From assembly GCA_027023025.1 (NCBI GenBank), contig JALVXB010000017.1:56077-120076 (forward strand): a stretch of DNA of 64,000 bases, given 5' to 3'. Below, piece after piece: positions 1-10,852 of this stretch. Numbering within the stretch: the first letter of the stretch is position 1; each line of letters starts with the position of its first letter. The translations under genes and the position numbers were made by a program. The notes below the pieces were generated by a model, which made no database searches, was not told the DNA's origin, and saw nothing but the letters and a program-made list of their open reading frames with translations. Source of the stretch: Caldisericaceae bacterium. Its GTDB lineage: Bacteria; Caldisericota; Caldisericia; Caldisericales; Caldisericaceae.

Positions 1-984
1 AAATGTGACTATTGGGGTCTTGCCCGGTATCGAACTGAACGCATCGTACTTTATCGTTTTGTAGTAGGTGAAGTCGGTGAAAAAGTCGTGGAATTGATTC
101 GTCTTAAGGTAAAGAAAATCTCCTCTTATGCCGACGAATTTTTCTGGCCCAAATAAAGTATCCGAACCTATGGGTTCAAGATAGATCGTACTTTTAGCCA
201 TTCCAGAGGTAATGCCAAAGTTATTAGTTTGGAAGATGGGAAATAATTTTTGTTTTCCGTTCTCTACTTTCCACTTTCTTCCGTCAAAGTAAGCATAGTG
301 AAGTCCGGATAAGTAAAGCGGAGGCGTGAAATTTTTTGCTACTACCCTCATAACAATTTGGTTATTTAAGTCTACTTTTCCTTTTTCTATAACTACTTGC
401 TTTGAAAACCCGCTCTGTGTGTTGGCTCTGAGGTTTATACCGTGCAGATATCCTAATGACAGACGGGGTATTGAGAAAAATACGGCAAGTGCAAATAGCA
501 TAGATAGTATAGAAAATGCCGATACGAAGAGAACGAGTTTACGACTAAGAACAATATTCTCTTTGAACTGGGATAGGATGAGCATTAGTGAACCTAGCAC
601 GAGGAATAAGTATAGAAGAATTACGAAGCTTATTGATATCGTTGAAACAGAAGTAAGTAAAATTAATAATATACTTACTATGAATATTTCGTAATAATCC
701 CTTGCTTTCTTTTCTAATACAAACTTTGCCGTCATTACGATGATGAGTAGCGTTGAAAGCACATAGAACAGTTCGAGGCTCAACAATATTGCTAAGATAA
801 AGTAAATGAGAGGTAATGCTTCTATTGTCTTTTTAAGCATATTGTTTTTTATTTTTCCTTCGATAGGTATTAACAGTATTAAAATTGCTGCTGCAATAAG
901 AAAGTGCTTGTCGGTTAAACTAACGAACATTATAGAAATAAGAATAAAAAGTAATGCCGTGTATATACGAGCGTCTTTATACAT
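1..984 (-). CDS. TgpA-like transglutaminase-family membrane protein, N-terminal part (runs off left edge)
   Basis: Reverse-strand frame is open from an ATG at 984 to the window edge: MYKDARIYTALLFILISIMFVSLT..., several TM segments, then LSGLHYAYFDGRKWKVENGK. It overlaps the DUF58 stop by 8 nt. DUF58-transglutaminase pairing is common. Confidence 0.6.
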   Translation of the reverse strand, partial: MYKDARIYTALLFILISIMFVSLTDKHFLIAAAILILLIPIEGKIKNNMLKKTIEALPLIYFILAILLSLELFYVLSTLLIIVMTAKFVLEKKARDYYEIFIVSILLILLTSVSTISISFVILLYLFLVLGSLMLILSQFKENIVLSRKLVLFVSAFSILSMLFALAVFFSIPRLSLGYLHGINLRANTQSGFSKQVVIEKGKVDLNNQIVMRVVAKNFTPPLYLSGLHYAYFDGRKWKVENGKQKLFPIFQTNNFGITSGMAKSTIYLEPIGSDTLFGPEKFVGIRGDFLYLKTNQFHDFFTDFTYYKTIKYDAFSSIPGKTPIVTF

Positions 985-1936
985 ATTCTATATCCTCTGG
1001 TAATATTGCTGAGTCTATTTTTTTAATTGGTAAACTATCCTTTAGTTTTACAGTAGATAAAAAATTAAAAATACTTTTAAAGTGTGCGGTAGATTTTGCA
1101 AAGGGAAGTGTAATCTCGGATATAAGTGATACTTTTGTACCACTTTTATAGCACTCATAAACGAAAGAACTTACTTTTATAACTGTATTTTCGAATTCTT
1201 CTATACTGTTATAAAGGTATTTTGAGTTATCCAGTACTATTAAAGCACGGTTGTTTTCTGTAGATGTATATTCCGTCACCATAATTTTCCCAAGCTTTGC
1301 AGATGCTTTCCAGTTAATTATCTTACTGTTATCTCCGTTTTTGTATTGCCTGATTGAGTAAAATTCGTCACTCTCTTGTTTTACCAAACGACTTATTTCA
1401 TTATTTGATTGACCGGTTTTCGCGCGTATTTTTAAAGCTACTTTTTTAATCTGCGGATAAACAACAACATCCCTTTTTAGTCTTATCGTTCTACTCCTTA
1501 CAAAAAAATTGAATGGAAATGTAGATATTATTTTTACGGACTCTAAAGTAAATTTTCCTCGTTTTTCGAATTTAATCTTTAAAGTCTTGATGCTTTTTTG
1601 ATCGATTTCTTCGAAGTACGCTTTTTTATTCAGCACCTCCAAAGTAAGAAAAAATTTTGGAATTGGTGATTTATTAACTATTTGTGCAGAAATCGTGGTG
1701 TTTTCTCCTGCAAATATCATGTCTGGCAAGTTAATAATTACTTCAATGTTTCTTTGGTTGTAGTACGAAAGTAAACCTGAAAGAATAAGAAACGAAAGTA
1801 CCACACTAAAAGTTAGATAAACGAGGTTATTGCCAGAATTGACTGCAATTGCCCCAACTAAAATGGTAAAAAGAAAAAACAACAAGCCAGAGCTTTTAAT
1901 TTTTGTGTTTGTTTGTTTACAAGGGAACTTGAACAT
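977..1936 (-). CDS. DUF58 domain-containing protein
   Basis: 319 aa ORF; two N-terminal TM segments; DUF58-like YSIRQYKNGDNSKIINWKASAKLGKIMVTEY; next to MoxR. Confidence 0.85.
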   Translation of the reverse strand: MFKFPCKQTNTKIKSSGLLFFLFTILVGAIAVNSGNNLVYLTFSVVLSFLILSGLLSYYNQRNIEVIINLPDMIFAGENTTISAQIVNKSPIPKFFLTLEVLNKKAYFEEIDQKSIKTLKIKFEKRGKFTLESVKIISTFPFNFFVRSRTIRLKRDVVVYPQIKKVALKIRAKTGQSNNEISRLVKQESDEFYSIRQYKNGDNSKIINWKASAKLGKIMVTEYTSTENNRALIVLDNSKYLYNSIEEFENTVIKVSSFVYECYKSGTKVSLISEITLPFAKSTAHFKSIFNFLSTVKLKDSLPIKKIDSAILPEDIEYV

Positions 1937-2840
1937 TTTGTAGTATTTGGTGAATTATTTCTTTTGCAAATCTTCGTTCCGTTTCCTTTAGTACTATTCT
2001 ATGAGAAAGTACTGCAGGTGCAACTGTTTTTACATCGTCTGGTACTACAAAATTTCTCTCGCTTATGTATGCATAACCTTTGGCTGCTCTTACGAAGTCA
2101 ATGCTTCCTCTGATACTTACACCTATCCTTATAAATCTGTTGTTCCTCGTTTCTCTTACAATTCGCATAATGTAGTCTATAATGGAATCTTCTGTGTATA
2201 TACTTTTTACGGTGCTTATGATTTCAAGAATCTCTTTTCTCGTTAACACAGGTTCCAGTTCTGATGCTTTTTTCTGCTCTGACTCTTTTATGATATCTTT
2301 TTCTATATCTTCTGGTGGGTATCCCATTGTAAGCGACATCATAAATCTGTCTAACTCATTTTCTGGTAAAGGATAAGTGCCGGAAAATTCGATTGGATTT
2401 TCTGTAGCAATAACGAAAAATGGTTTTGGGAGTTTATAAGTTACTCCGTCTATTGTAACGGTGCGCTCGTTCATTGCTTCAAGTAATGCAGATTGTGTTT
2501 TTGGAGATGCCCTATTTATTTCGTCGGCAAGGATGATATTTGCGAAAATTGGCCCCTTTTTAAATTCGAACTCTTCGCTTTTTCTTTTGAAAATCGTTAT
2601 ACCAGTAATGTCCGAAGGGAGCATGTCTGCCGTGAATTGAATGCGTCGGAAAATTCCGTCAATTGAGCGTGCAATTGCTTCTGCAAGAGTAGATTTTCCC
2701 ACACCTGGTATGTCTTGGAAGATAAGGTGAGATTCTGTTATTAGCGGGATTAGAGACATTATAATGACATCTCTTTTGCCTTTTATAACTGTTTCGACAT
2801 TATTTACGATTTTCTTTATCTTTTTATTCATTCCATTCAT
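1917..2840 (-). CDS. MoxR family AAA+ ATPase
   Basis: 307 aa ORF; Walker A GVGKSTLA; ILADEINRASPKTQSALLEAMNE; ATENPIEFSGTYPLPENELDRF. Confidence 0.93.
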   Translation of the reverse strand: MNGMNKKIKKIVNNVETVIKGKRDVIIMSLIPLITESHLIFQDIPGVGKSTLAEAIARSIDGIFRRIQFTADMLPSDITGITIFKRKSEEFEFKKGPIFANIILADEINRASPKTQSALLEAMNERTVTIDGVTYKLPKPFFVIATENPIEFSGTYPLPENELDRFMMSLTMGYPPEDIEKDIIKESEQKKASELEPVLTRKEILEIISTVKSIYTEDSIIDYIMRIVRETRNNRFIRIGVSIRGSIDFVRAAKGYAYISERNFVVPDDVKTVAPAVLSHRIVLKETERRFAKEIIHQILQNVQVPL

Positions 2841-5439
2841 ACCTTTCTTTGTTTTTTATTATATACGAAATAGCATCTTTTTTGGAATACACTTTCCCTT
2901 TTGAATGTAGATAGGCTATTTCGTCAAAAATCTCTTGATATTGCTTTCCTTCTTTTAGTTTTATTTCTTTAAGGTCTTTTCCAGTAATTAAGTTCCTGGT
3001 ATTGTACACTCTATTGGCAGTTTTTACTACTTCTTCCCTGTATTTACTACCTATTAGTGTGATAATACCGGCAATGAGGTTTTTATCTGTATGCCTTAAG
3101 ATTTTAAATAGTTCAAAAGCATCCTTCTTTTTCAATGCTGTTTTTATCTTTTTTATTTCTTTTTCCGATTTTAGTATTTTGTTGATCATTTTCTTTTTTA
3201 AATCAATGCGCTGCAGCGTTTTAATTATTACACTTTCTTTTTTGTTATGCATGAGAATCAACAAATAGGTGTGTAGAGGATTTGTGCTAAATTCTTTAAT
3301 GTATTTATTTGCGATTTTTATTGCCGTTTTTTTTGTTTTGGATAAGCGTTTGATGTTGAAGAAAATTTTTAGTATTCCTCTTTTTTCCATCTTCTCTATT
3401 GCTTGTGCGGCGTAATCTGCAGAAAGCAACTCTATTAGTTCGTTTGTGATGCGTGAAGAATGCTTATTGGTTAATACCCCTAGTTCTATTGCTTTGTTGA
3501 ATAAAAACTCTGTTTCGGGCGCAAGTTTGAAGCCTAACTTCACTTCGTATTTTATCGCTCGGAATAATCTGGACGGGTCTTCTATAAACGAAATTGTGCT
3601 TAGCGTTCTTATTATTCTTTTTTCTAAATCTGAAAACCCATTGTAAAAATCTATTATTAATCCAAGTTCATCTGGCATAAGCGAAATAGCTATAGCATTT
3701 ATCGTAAAATCCCTTCTACCGAGGTCTTCTTTAAGCGACGCCTTTTCTACTACAGGTAGTACTGAATTTTTATTGTAGTACTCCCTCCTTGCTGTGACGA
3801 AGTCGAGATGGTATCCTTTGTAAACCAGATGGGCAGTGTTAAATTCTTCGTATATTTTAATTTTCTCTCCTACTTTTCCTTCAAGTGTTTTTCCAAAAGT
3901 CGTGGCATCCTCTGTGAGCACAAAGTCAAAGTCAAGGCTTTTTGCTCCTAAAAATAAATCTCTTACTGCACCTCCGACGAGATATACCTTTTGGCCTGTT
4001 TGTTCTGCGCATTTCCCTATAAGATGTAATAATTCGCTTATATCTTTTGGAAAAGTTTCCTTTATAAGATTTTTTACTTCTTCTTTTGACGGTAAAAGTA
4101 GATTGTTGCTCGGTGTCTCTGTACCAATTCTATTGTTCTTTATAAAGTATGCTTTTAGTAAGTCGCTTCGCGAAATGATTCCAACAACTTCTCCGTTTTC
4201 TTTTACCAATACTCTTCCAACATTGTTTGTAGCCATAATGTTTTCTACTTTTCTTAAGTCGTCTTCTGCATCTACTACGAAAACATTTGGTGATAAATAC
4301 TGTTTTACTGGTCTATTTCGCTTTTCAAGCATCATTATCTTCTCGATATCTCTTTTTGAAATAATACCTATTACTTTATTGTTTTCAGTTATGGGCAGTC
4401 CAGAAAAACCCATTTTTACCATTATGTTTAATGCTTCTTTTATCCCTGTTTTTGCATCAATCATTTTCACTGGATAACTCATTATGTATCTTGCCTTTAA
4501 TATCTGATAGTTAGATTTCTGAATTTTATCTACGAGATACGATTTAATTTCTTCCACAGATTTATCCTTTACAAATGCTGTTGCTGCATTGTAATGGCCA
4601 CCTCCGCCTATCGGGAGAAGTATTTCTTTTACATTGTATTCTGGTGCATTGCTTCTTCCCATAACAAATGTGCCGTTCTGGAATTTAATAATTGCAAACA
4701 GAAAGTCGCTGTCTATTATTTCTCGCAACCTGTGCGTTACGACTGAAAGACCCTGAACATACTTTTTCATTATTGCAGTTGCTATTGAGATGCGAATGCC
4801 GTTAACAGAAACTTCTTCCATGTTGGACATCAGTGATTTAAGCAGTTCAACCTGTGATTTTGAAAGAAAAGGTGAAACAAAGTGCCGAATAATCTGCATA
4901 TTTATTCCAAATATTGAAAGGAATGCTATTGCTTCAAAGTCTTCTGATGTTACGCCTGGAAACATAAAACTACCTGTATCTTCATATATACCCAGAGCAA
5001 GTAGTGTTGCTTCAAAAGAATTCAGGACGGTTTTCTTTCTTTTCAGCAAGTTTACGAGAATTGTTGTGTTTGCACCTACATCCCTGTGAATGATTTTTGC
5101 ATTCTTTATGTCGTTTTCTGATCGTGGATGGTGGTCAAAAATAATAACCTCTGGATTTCCGTTTTTGAGTAGCTCTTTCCCTTCACCGAGTCTTGCATAT
5201 ATTTTTGTATCTACGATAATAACTCTTCCAATATTGTTCTTTATACTATTTGGTAGTTCTCTGAGTTTTATAAAGTTCAGCGTTTCTCCGAAAAAGTTTG
5301 CAAGTTTTTTTGCGCTTACATCGAGCGAGCCTGGATGAATAAGAAAAGCGCCGGGGTATAATTTCCCGGCGGCATACATTGAGCTAATGGCATCGAGGTC
5401 TGCCCCTGCATGCGTTAATATAGCTGTATAATTAGCCAT
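2824..5439 (-). CDS. DHH-CBS-CBS-CCA tRNA nucleotidyltransferase fusion protein
   Basis: 871 aa ORF: N-terminal DHH phosphoesterase (THAGADLDAISS, VDTK, DHHPRSEND, GGGGHYNAATAF); two CBS repeats; class II nucleotidyltransferase (VYLVGGAVRDLFLGAKSLDFDFV, RRDFTINAIAI, DPSRLFRAIK). Confidence 0.93.
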   Translation of the reverse strand: MANYTAILTHAGADLDAISSMYAAGKLYPGAFLIHPGSLDVSAKKLANFFGETLNFIKLRELPNSIKNNIGRVIIVDTKIYARLGEGKELLKNGNPEVIIFDHHPRSENDIKNAKIIHRDVGANTTILVNLLKRKKTVLNSFEATLLALGIYEDTGSFMFPGVTSEDFEAIAFLSIFGINMQIIRHFVSPFLSKSQVELLKSLMSNMEEVSVNGIRISIATAIMKKYVQGLSVVTHRLREIIDSDFLFAIIKFQNGTFVMGRSNAPEYNVKEILLPIGGGGHYNAATAFVKDKSVEEIKSYLVDKIQKSNYQILKARYIMSYPVKMIDAKTGIKEALNIMVKMGFSGLPITENNKVIGIISKRDIEKIMMLEKRNRPVKQYLSPNVFVVDAEDDLRKVENIMATNNVGRVLVKENGEVVGIISRSDLLKAYFIKNNRIGTETPSNNLLLPSKEEVKNLIKETFPKDISELLHLIGKCAEQTGQKVYLVGGAVRDLFLGAKSLDFDFVLTEDATTFGKTLEGKVGEKIKIYEEFNTAHLVYKGYHLDFVTARREYYNKNSVLPVVEKASLKEDLGRRDFTINAIAISLMPDELGLIIDFYNGFSDLEKRIIRTLSTISFIEDPSRLFRAIKYEVKLGFKLAPETEFLFNKAIELGVLTNKHSSRITNELIELLSADYAAQAIEKMEKRGILKIFFNIKRLSKTKKTAIKIANKYIKEFSTNPLHTYLLILMHNKKESVIIKTLQRIDLKKKMINKILKSEKEIKKIKTALKKKDAFELFKILRHTDKNLIAGIITLIGSKYREEVVKTANRVYNTRNLITGKDLKEIKLKEGKQYQEIFDEIAYLHSKGKVYSKKDAISYIIKNKERYEWNE

Positions 5440-6767
5440 TAAAACAGTTTTTCAATACCCTCCCTGGAAACTTTATAATAAATGAGGGGAAGCGGTTCTA
5501 CTTTACTACTTGAGAACTCTAAAAGTTTCAGTAATTCTTTTGCAGCTTGTTCACCCTTCTCTTTATTGTTTGCAAGAATTGTTGCAATGGTTTCTCCTTT
5601 TTCAATATAATCTCCTATTTTTTTAGGGAACATTATTCCCACAGCAAGGTCAATTTTATCGCCTTTTTTTGTCCTGCCTGCTCCCAGGAACGCGGCGAGC
5701 TTTCCTATCTCTTCAGTCTGCATACTCTTTATATAGCCACCCTCTGGAGCTTTTACAGAGAGTTTGAATTGTGCCTGTGGTAGCTTCGAGAAGTCGTCAA
5801 CAAATGAAGGATCTCCACCCTGGGCTTTTACGATCTCTTTAAATTTTTCCAATCCACTTCCGCTATCAATTGCTTTTTGAATTAATTCTTTTCCTTCTTC
5901 GCTATTTTTTGCTTTACCGCCGAGGTATAACATCTCTCCTCCAAGAGTTTTTATAACTTCTACGAGTCTTTTACCACCCTGCCCTTTGAGCACGCTTACT
6001 GCTTCTTCTATTTCTATGGAATTTCCTATTGCATCTCCCAGTGGTTGGTTCATATCTGTAATGTAGGCAACTGTATCTCTTCCGACAGAATCCCCTATTT
6101 CAACCATTGTTTTTGCCAGTGCTTTTGCGTCTTCCAGGTCTTTCATAAATGCACCGTCGCCTACTTTTACATCCAGTACGATTGCGTCTGCTCCTGCGGC
6201 AATTTTTTTACTCATTATACTCGATGCGATAAGGGGAATGCTGTCTACTGTACCCGTTACATCCCTTAGCGCATACATCTTCTTATCTGCAATTACGAGT
6301 TCACTGCTCTGTGCTATGATAGCTCCGCCTACATTGTTTACGATTTCTATGAACTTTTCAATTGGAATCTCTACTTTAAATCCTGGAATGGACTCTAACT
6401 TATCGATTGTCCCACCTGTGTGTCCAAGACCTCTGCCGGACATTTTTGCTACGGGGACGCCATTTACTGCAACGAGTGCAACAAGTGGAATGGATACAGT
6501 ATCTGCAACACCCCCTGAGCTATGTTTGTCGACTTTTATGCCGTGAATCTTTGAAAGGTCTATTGTCTTTCCGCTTCTTACCATAGAAAGCGTAAGTTCG
6601 GCAGTTTCTTTTTTATTCATTCCTTTACACCAGATTGCCATAAGCAGTGAAGAAATCTGGTAGTCAGGAATTTCTCCTTTTGAATATCCCTGGACAAAGT
6701 AATCTATTTCTTCTGACGAAAGTTCTTTGCCCTGTTTCTTTTTTTCTATGATGTCTATTATGTTCAT
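5439..6767 (-). CDS. pdp: pyrimidine-nucleoside (thymidine) phosphorylase
   Basis: 442 aa [59 protein letters not shown]. Confidence 0.92.
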   Translation of the reverse strand: MNIIDIIEKKKQGKELSSEEIDYFVQGYSKGEIPDYQISSLLMAIWCKGMNKKETAELTLSMVRSGKTIDLSKIHGIKVDKHSSGGVADTVSIPLVALVAVNGVPVAKMSGRGLGHTGGTIDKLESIPGFKVEIPIEKFIEIVNNVGGAIIAQSSELVIADKKMYALRDVTGTVDSIPLIASSIMSKKIAAGADAIVLDVKVGDGAFMKDLEDAKALAKTMVEIGDSVGRDTVAYITDMNQPLGDAIGNSIEIEEAVSVLKGQGGKRLVEVIKTLGGEMLYLGGKAKNSEEGKELIQKAIDSGSGLEKFKEIVKAQGGDPSFVDDFSKLPQAQFKLSVKAPEGGYIKSMQTEEIGKLAAFLGAGRTKKGDKIDLAVGIMFPKKIGDYIEKGETIATILANNKEKGEQAAKELLKLLEFSSSKVEPLPLIYYKVSREGIEKLF

Positions 6768-6771
6768 CGTC

Positions 6772-7560
6772 TTAGGCCTCCTTTATAAATTTTTCAACTA
6801 ATACTGCAATTTTCCTTCCGCATTTTTCTGCAACTTCTATTACTTCTTCGTGCGATACTTCGCCACTTGAAAATACGGAATCTGTAATACAGGATATGCC
6901 TAACACTTCCATTTTTAAGTATCTCGCAACAATTACCTCCGGAACCGTTGACATACCCACTGCATCAATACCTAATCTATTCATTAAATTTAGTTCGGCA
7001 ATTGTTTCGTAGTTTGGGCCTGACACAGCGCAATACACACCTTCTCTTACTGAAACATTTTCTCTCTTTGCAATGGATTTAAACTTTTCTATCATTTTAC
7101 GGTTATATGCATCAGTTAAGTTAACAAAGCGCTCGTTACCTTTTTCTCCACGCAGAGGGTTTTCGGCAAAAATAAAGTTTACATGGTCGTTTATTACCAT
7201 TATGTCCCCTACTTCGAGTGTTTTGTTTACTGCACCAGATGCATTAGTTATGATAAGTTTTTTTGTGCCCAATCCTGCTGCAAGTCGGATTGTTTTAGTG
7301 ACTTCTTTCATACTATAGCCTTCGTAGAAGTGTACCCTGCCATTGAATACGGCAACTTTTTTGTTCCCGATGTGTCCCAGTATAAGTTCTCCTTTGTGTC
7401 CTGCAACGGTTGAAACGGGGAAGTCAGGTAGTTCTCTGTAAGCAAATCTTTCAATGACTTCTACTTTGTCCAGAATTGGACCTAAGCCAGAACCAATAAT
7501 TATTGAAAATTCTGGCTCAAAATCTGTTTTGCTCTTCACGAATTCTGTATACTTTTCCAT
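6772..7560 (-). CDS. punA: purine-nucleoside phosphorylase
   Basis: 262 aa [51 protein letters not shown]. Confidence 0.92.
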   Translation of the reverse strand: MEKYTEFVKSKTDFEPEFSIIIGSGLGPILDKVEVIERFAYRELPDFPVSTVAGHKGELILGHIGNKKVAVFNGRVHFYEGYSMKEVTKTIRLAAGLGTKKLIITNASGAVNKTLEVGDIMVINDHVNFIFAENPLRGEKGNERFVNLTDAYNRKMIEKFKSIAKRENVSVREGVYCAVSGPNYETIAELNLMNRLGIDAVGMSTVPEVIVARYLKMEVLGISCITDSVFSSGEVSHEEVIEVAEKCGRKIAVLVEKFIKEA

Positions 7561-7580
7561 TTAAATGCCTCCTGAGTTAT

Positions 7581-9197
7581 TTATTCAAGCGAAACGAGAT
7601 AATAATAGAAAGGCTGTCCCCCGTATGTAACATCTACTTCTAAGTCAGGGAACATTTCCTCGATTTTTTTTGCAATTTCTTCAGCGTGTTCTTTTTTTAC
7701 ATTCTTACCATAATAAATCCCCATAACTTCGTAGTCTTTCACCATTTCTTTGTTCATTCTTAAAAGCTCTAACAAAACTTTGTCTGGATCCTGTCCTTTT
7801 ATAATAATCTCTCCGTCCATTGCCCCAAGAATGTCACCTTTTTTAACATTTAAGCCCTTAAAAGTTGTATCACGAACTGAATAGGTGATAGCAAATGAAT
7901 GAATTTCTTTTAATATTTCTTTTGCTCTGTTTATATTCTCTTCGAAAGTTTCCTCCGGATTGAACGAGAGGATTACCGGTACAGCCTGAACCATATTTTT
8001 GGACTCAAGTACTACTACCTTTTTATTCTTTGTGAGCTTTGCAGCTTCTTTTGCTGCCAGTATAATGTTCGAATTGTTTGGCAAAATTACTACCTCGTCT
8101 TTTTTACACTTCTGAATTGCTGAATAGATGTCATTTATTGACGGATTCATCGTTTGACCGCCGCTTACGATAAAGTCAACGCCAAGGCTGAGAAATATCT
8201 TGTCAAAACCTTCCCCCTGCGAAACAGCGATTATGCAGAACGGTTTTTTAATACCTTGAACTATTTCTTCATTGTTTTTTTGCAAGAATTCTTCCTGCTC
8301 TTCCTGCATATTTTCAATTCTTGCTTCTTTTAAGTCTCCAAATTGCATGATGTAGCGCATTACTTCGTATGGCTCGTTTGAGTGTATGTGGATTTTTGTG
8401 AGATTCCCAGCTTTTGCTACTACAATACTATCGCCAAACTTGCTTAATTCTTCTTGCAATTTGACAGGATCCAGATCCTTTGCTGACGAAAGGAGTACCG
8501 TATCGTACTTGAATTCAAGTTTTCTGCCCAGCGTTGCTTTGTCCATTTCTTCTATCTCCTCTTCAAATGTTTTCTCAAATGTAAGTTCCCCTTTAAGTCC
8601 TTTTAGCATTCCTTCTACGATAAATACTAACCCCTGTCCTCCGGAATCAACGACGCCGGCTTCTTTTAAAACTGGCAGGAGTTCAGGTGTCCTTTTCAAG
8701 ACGATTTCCGATTCTTTGTATAGTTCTTCAAGCAAGTGAACAAAGTCGTTTTCTTCGAAGCGAAGTAGCATTGCTTTTTTAGCAATAGCATTCATTACTG
8801 TAAGGATCGTGCCTTCTACTGGCTTAATAACGGCTTTATACGCAGTTTTTGAGCCTTCTGTTAGGGCTTCGGCAAATTCTGGAATAGTGATTTCTTCTTT
8901 TCCGTCAATTGAATCGAAGAAACCTTTAAGTATTTGTGAAAGCAATACTCCAGAGTTACCTCTGCCACCTATTAACGCGCCTTCGCATATTGCTTTACCG
9001 AATTCTTTTAAGTCTTTTGGATTTCTTTTTTTTGCTTCGTCAACTGCAGTTTTTAAAGTGAGAAACATGTTACTTCCTGTGTCTCCATCTGGTACAGGAA
9101 AAACATTCAGTTTGTTCACTATTTCTTTTTTATTTCCAAGATTTGTAAGTGCACCCTGAAACATCTTTTGGAACTCAGATAGACCAAGAATGTTCAT
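7581..9197 (-). CDS. DAK2/DegV-type YloV (FakA-like) family protein
   Basis: 538 aa ORF; NKLNVFPVPDGDTGSNMFLTL, GGRGNSGVLLSQILKGF, VVDSGGQGL; adjacent to an Asp23/YloU gene. Confidence 0.9.
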   Translation of the reverse strand: MNILGLSEFQKMFQGALTNLGNKKEIVNKLNVFPVPDGDTGSNMFLTLKTAVDEAKKRNPKDLKEFGKAICEGALIGGRGNSGVLLSQILKGFFDSIDGKEEITIPEFAEALTEGSKTAYKAVIKPVEGTILTVMNAIAKKAMLLRFEENDFVHLLEELYKESEIVLKRTPELLPVLKEAGVVDSGGQGLVFIVEGMLKGLKGELTFEKTFEEEIEEMDKATLGRKLEFKYDTVLLSSAKDLDPVKLQEELSKFGDSIVVAKAGNLTKIHIHSNEPYEVMRYIMQFGDLKEARIENMQEEQEEFLQKNNEEIVQGIKKPFCIIAVSQGEGFDKIFLSLGVDFIVSGGQTMNPSINDIYSAIQKCKKDEVVILPNNSNIILAAKEAAKLTKNKKVVVLESKNMVQAVPVILSFNPEETFEENINRAKEILKEIHSFAITYSVRDTTFKGLNVKKGDILGAMDGEIIIKGQDPDKVLLELLRMNKEMVKDYEVMGIYYGKNVKKEHAEEIAKKIEEMFPDLEVDVTYGGQPFYYYLVSLE

Positions 9198-9530
9198 TTA
9201 TACCTCCCGTTTGACTCCTACTACGATGACATTTACTTCGAGATCTTTAATGCCGGTTAATTTTTTAATTTTATACTCAACTTGCGAAACGATTGTATTT
9301 GCAACTTCTGATACTTTTATGCCGCTTTGTAAAACTACATAGATGTCAATAATAACTTTTTTATTGTTTATCTTTACTGTTGCGGCTTTGGTAAGCTCTG
9401 CTTTTCCTAATAAGGAAAGCACTTTACCTGTAAATGTAGTGGGTACTAGTCCTACTACTCCGTAGCATTCCATTGCCGATAGTGTTGCAAGCTTTGCAAT
9501 AGCATTTTTTGTAACGATAATTTTACCCAT
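9198..9530 (-). CDS. Asp23/Gls24 (YloU-like) family protein
   Basis: 110 aa ORF; AIAKLATLSAMECYGVVGLVP and C-terminal EVNVIVVGVKRE; upstream of the YloV-like gene. Confidence 0.88.
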   Translation of the reverse strand: MGKIIVTKNAIAKLATLSAMECYGVVGLVPTTFTGKVLSLLGKAELTKAATVKINNKKVIIDIYVVLQSGIKVSEVANTIVSQVEYKIKKLTGIKDLEVNVIVVGVKREV

Positions 9531-9627
9531 ATCAAAGCCTCCTCGTTAGTATTATATCAAAAAAGTATTGCATGAAAAGAAAATTTGTTTAAAATATGTA
9601 GGTTGAAATTTCGACAAGGAGGTCATA

Positions 9628-9813
9628 ATGAGCAGAAAGTGTGAAATTTGTGGTAAAGGTCCAATGGTTGGCAACAACATTAGCCACTCTCACAGAAGGA
9701 CGAAGAGGAGATACTTACCAAATTTGCATAAAGCAAAAGTTAAAATAAATGGGAAAGTAAAAGTAGCTTGGGTCTGCACGGATTGCCTTAAAAAATATAA
9801 GGTAGCAGAGTAA
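9628..9813 (+). CDS. rpmB: 50S ribosomal protein L28
   Basis: 61 aa: [44 protein letters not shown] upstream. Confidence 0.97.
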   Translation: MSRKCEICGKGPMVGNNISHSHRRTKRRYLPNLHKAKVKINGKVKVAWVCTDCLKKYKVAE

Positions 9814-9816
9814 AAA

Positions 9817-10851
9817 ATGGAAATCAGGTCTTTAAGGTTTGACGGGGAAGTTTTGCACATACTTGATCAAAGAAAACTTCCCTTTGAGTTTATTGATGTC
9901 TCTTGCAAGAGTGATAAGGATGTATGGGAAGCAATTAATAAAATGATGATCCGCGGAGCACCCGCAATTGGTGTTGCTGCTGCCTATGGTATGTATCTTG
10001 GCATTAAGAATTTTACTGGCACTAGCGAGGATCTACTAAAGAGACTTAAGGAAGTTAAAGAATACTTAGACACGGCAAGACCTACTGCGGTAAATTTGAA
10101 GTGGGCAACTGAGCGTATTCTAAAACTTGCAGAGAAATTTAAGAATTTGCCACCTGAAGAACTAAAGCAGGCAATTCTTTCTGAAGCAATTGCAATGGAA
10201 AAAGAAGATGCAGAAAGAAACTTTAAGATTGGTGAGTTTGGCTCTGCATTGTTTAAGGATGGCGACACCATTATGACTATTTGTAATACTGGAGCCCTTG
10301 CAACGGTAGCGTATGGGACTGCTTTTTCCGTAATCAGGCGTTCTTTTGAGAAATACAAAGATATAAAAGCAATTGCTCTTGAAACGCGTCCTTATCTTCA
10401 AGGCGCAAGACTTACTGCCCTTGAGCTCAAGGAAGCAGGGATTCCATTTCACTTAGTAACAGACAACATGAGTGGGTTTATTATGTCCAAGGGTTTGGTA
10501 AGTGGCATAGTGGTTGGTGCGGATAGAATCGCTTCAAATGGAGATACTGCTAACAAGATCGGCACTTATACACTTGCAGTGCTTGCTATGTATCATAAGA
10601 TACCATTCTATGTTGCAGCTCCAATATCCACCATAGATCCTCACATTGAGAGTGGGGCCGAGATTCCAATTGAGGAACGAAATCCCGATGAAGTTACTCA
10701 TTGCGGTGGAAAGAGGATTGCTCCTGAGGGAATAAAGGTTTATAATCCCGCTTTTGATGTTACCCCTAACAGACTAATCGACGCAATAATTACTGATAAG
10801 GGAATAATCAGGAAACCATTTAAAGAAAGTATTAAAGATATTCTAAAGTAA
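9817..10851 (+). CDS. mtnA: S-methyl-5-thioribose-1-phosphate isomerase (aIF-2B-like)
   Basis: 344 aa; MIRGAPAIGVAAAYGMYLG, ETRPYLQGARLTALEL, VVGADRIASNGDTANKIGTY. Confidence 0.93.
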   Translation: MEIRSLRFDGEVLHILDQRKLPFEFIDVSCKSDKDVWEAINKMMIRGAPAIGVAAAYGMYLGIKNFTGTSEDLLKRLKEVKEYLDTARPTAVNLKWATERILKLAEKFKNLPPEELKQAILSEAIAMEKEDAERNFKIGEFGSALFKDGDTIMTICNTGALATVAYGTAFSVIRRSFEKYKDIKAIALETRPYLQGARLTALELKEAGIPFHLVTDNMSGFIMSKGLVSGIVVGADRIASNGDTANKIGTYTLAVLAMYHKIPFYVAAPISTIDPHIESGAEIPIEERNPDEVTHCGGKRIAPEGIKVYNPAFDVTPNRLIDAIITDKGIIRKPFKESIKDILK

Positions 10852-10852
10852 T

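Noticed and set aside
326-694. 122 aa plus-strand ORF and neighbours at 806-1151
   Set aside because: Opposite a continuous open minus-strand frame encoding a TgpA-like membrane protein that runs off the window edge.
3836-4477. 213 aa plus-strand ORF
   Set aside because: Antisense to the well-supported DHH-CBS-CCA gene; serine/phenylalanine-rich antisense translation artefact.
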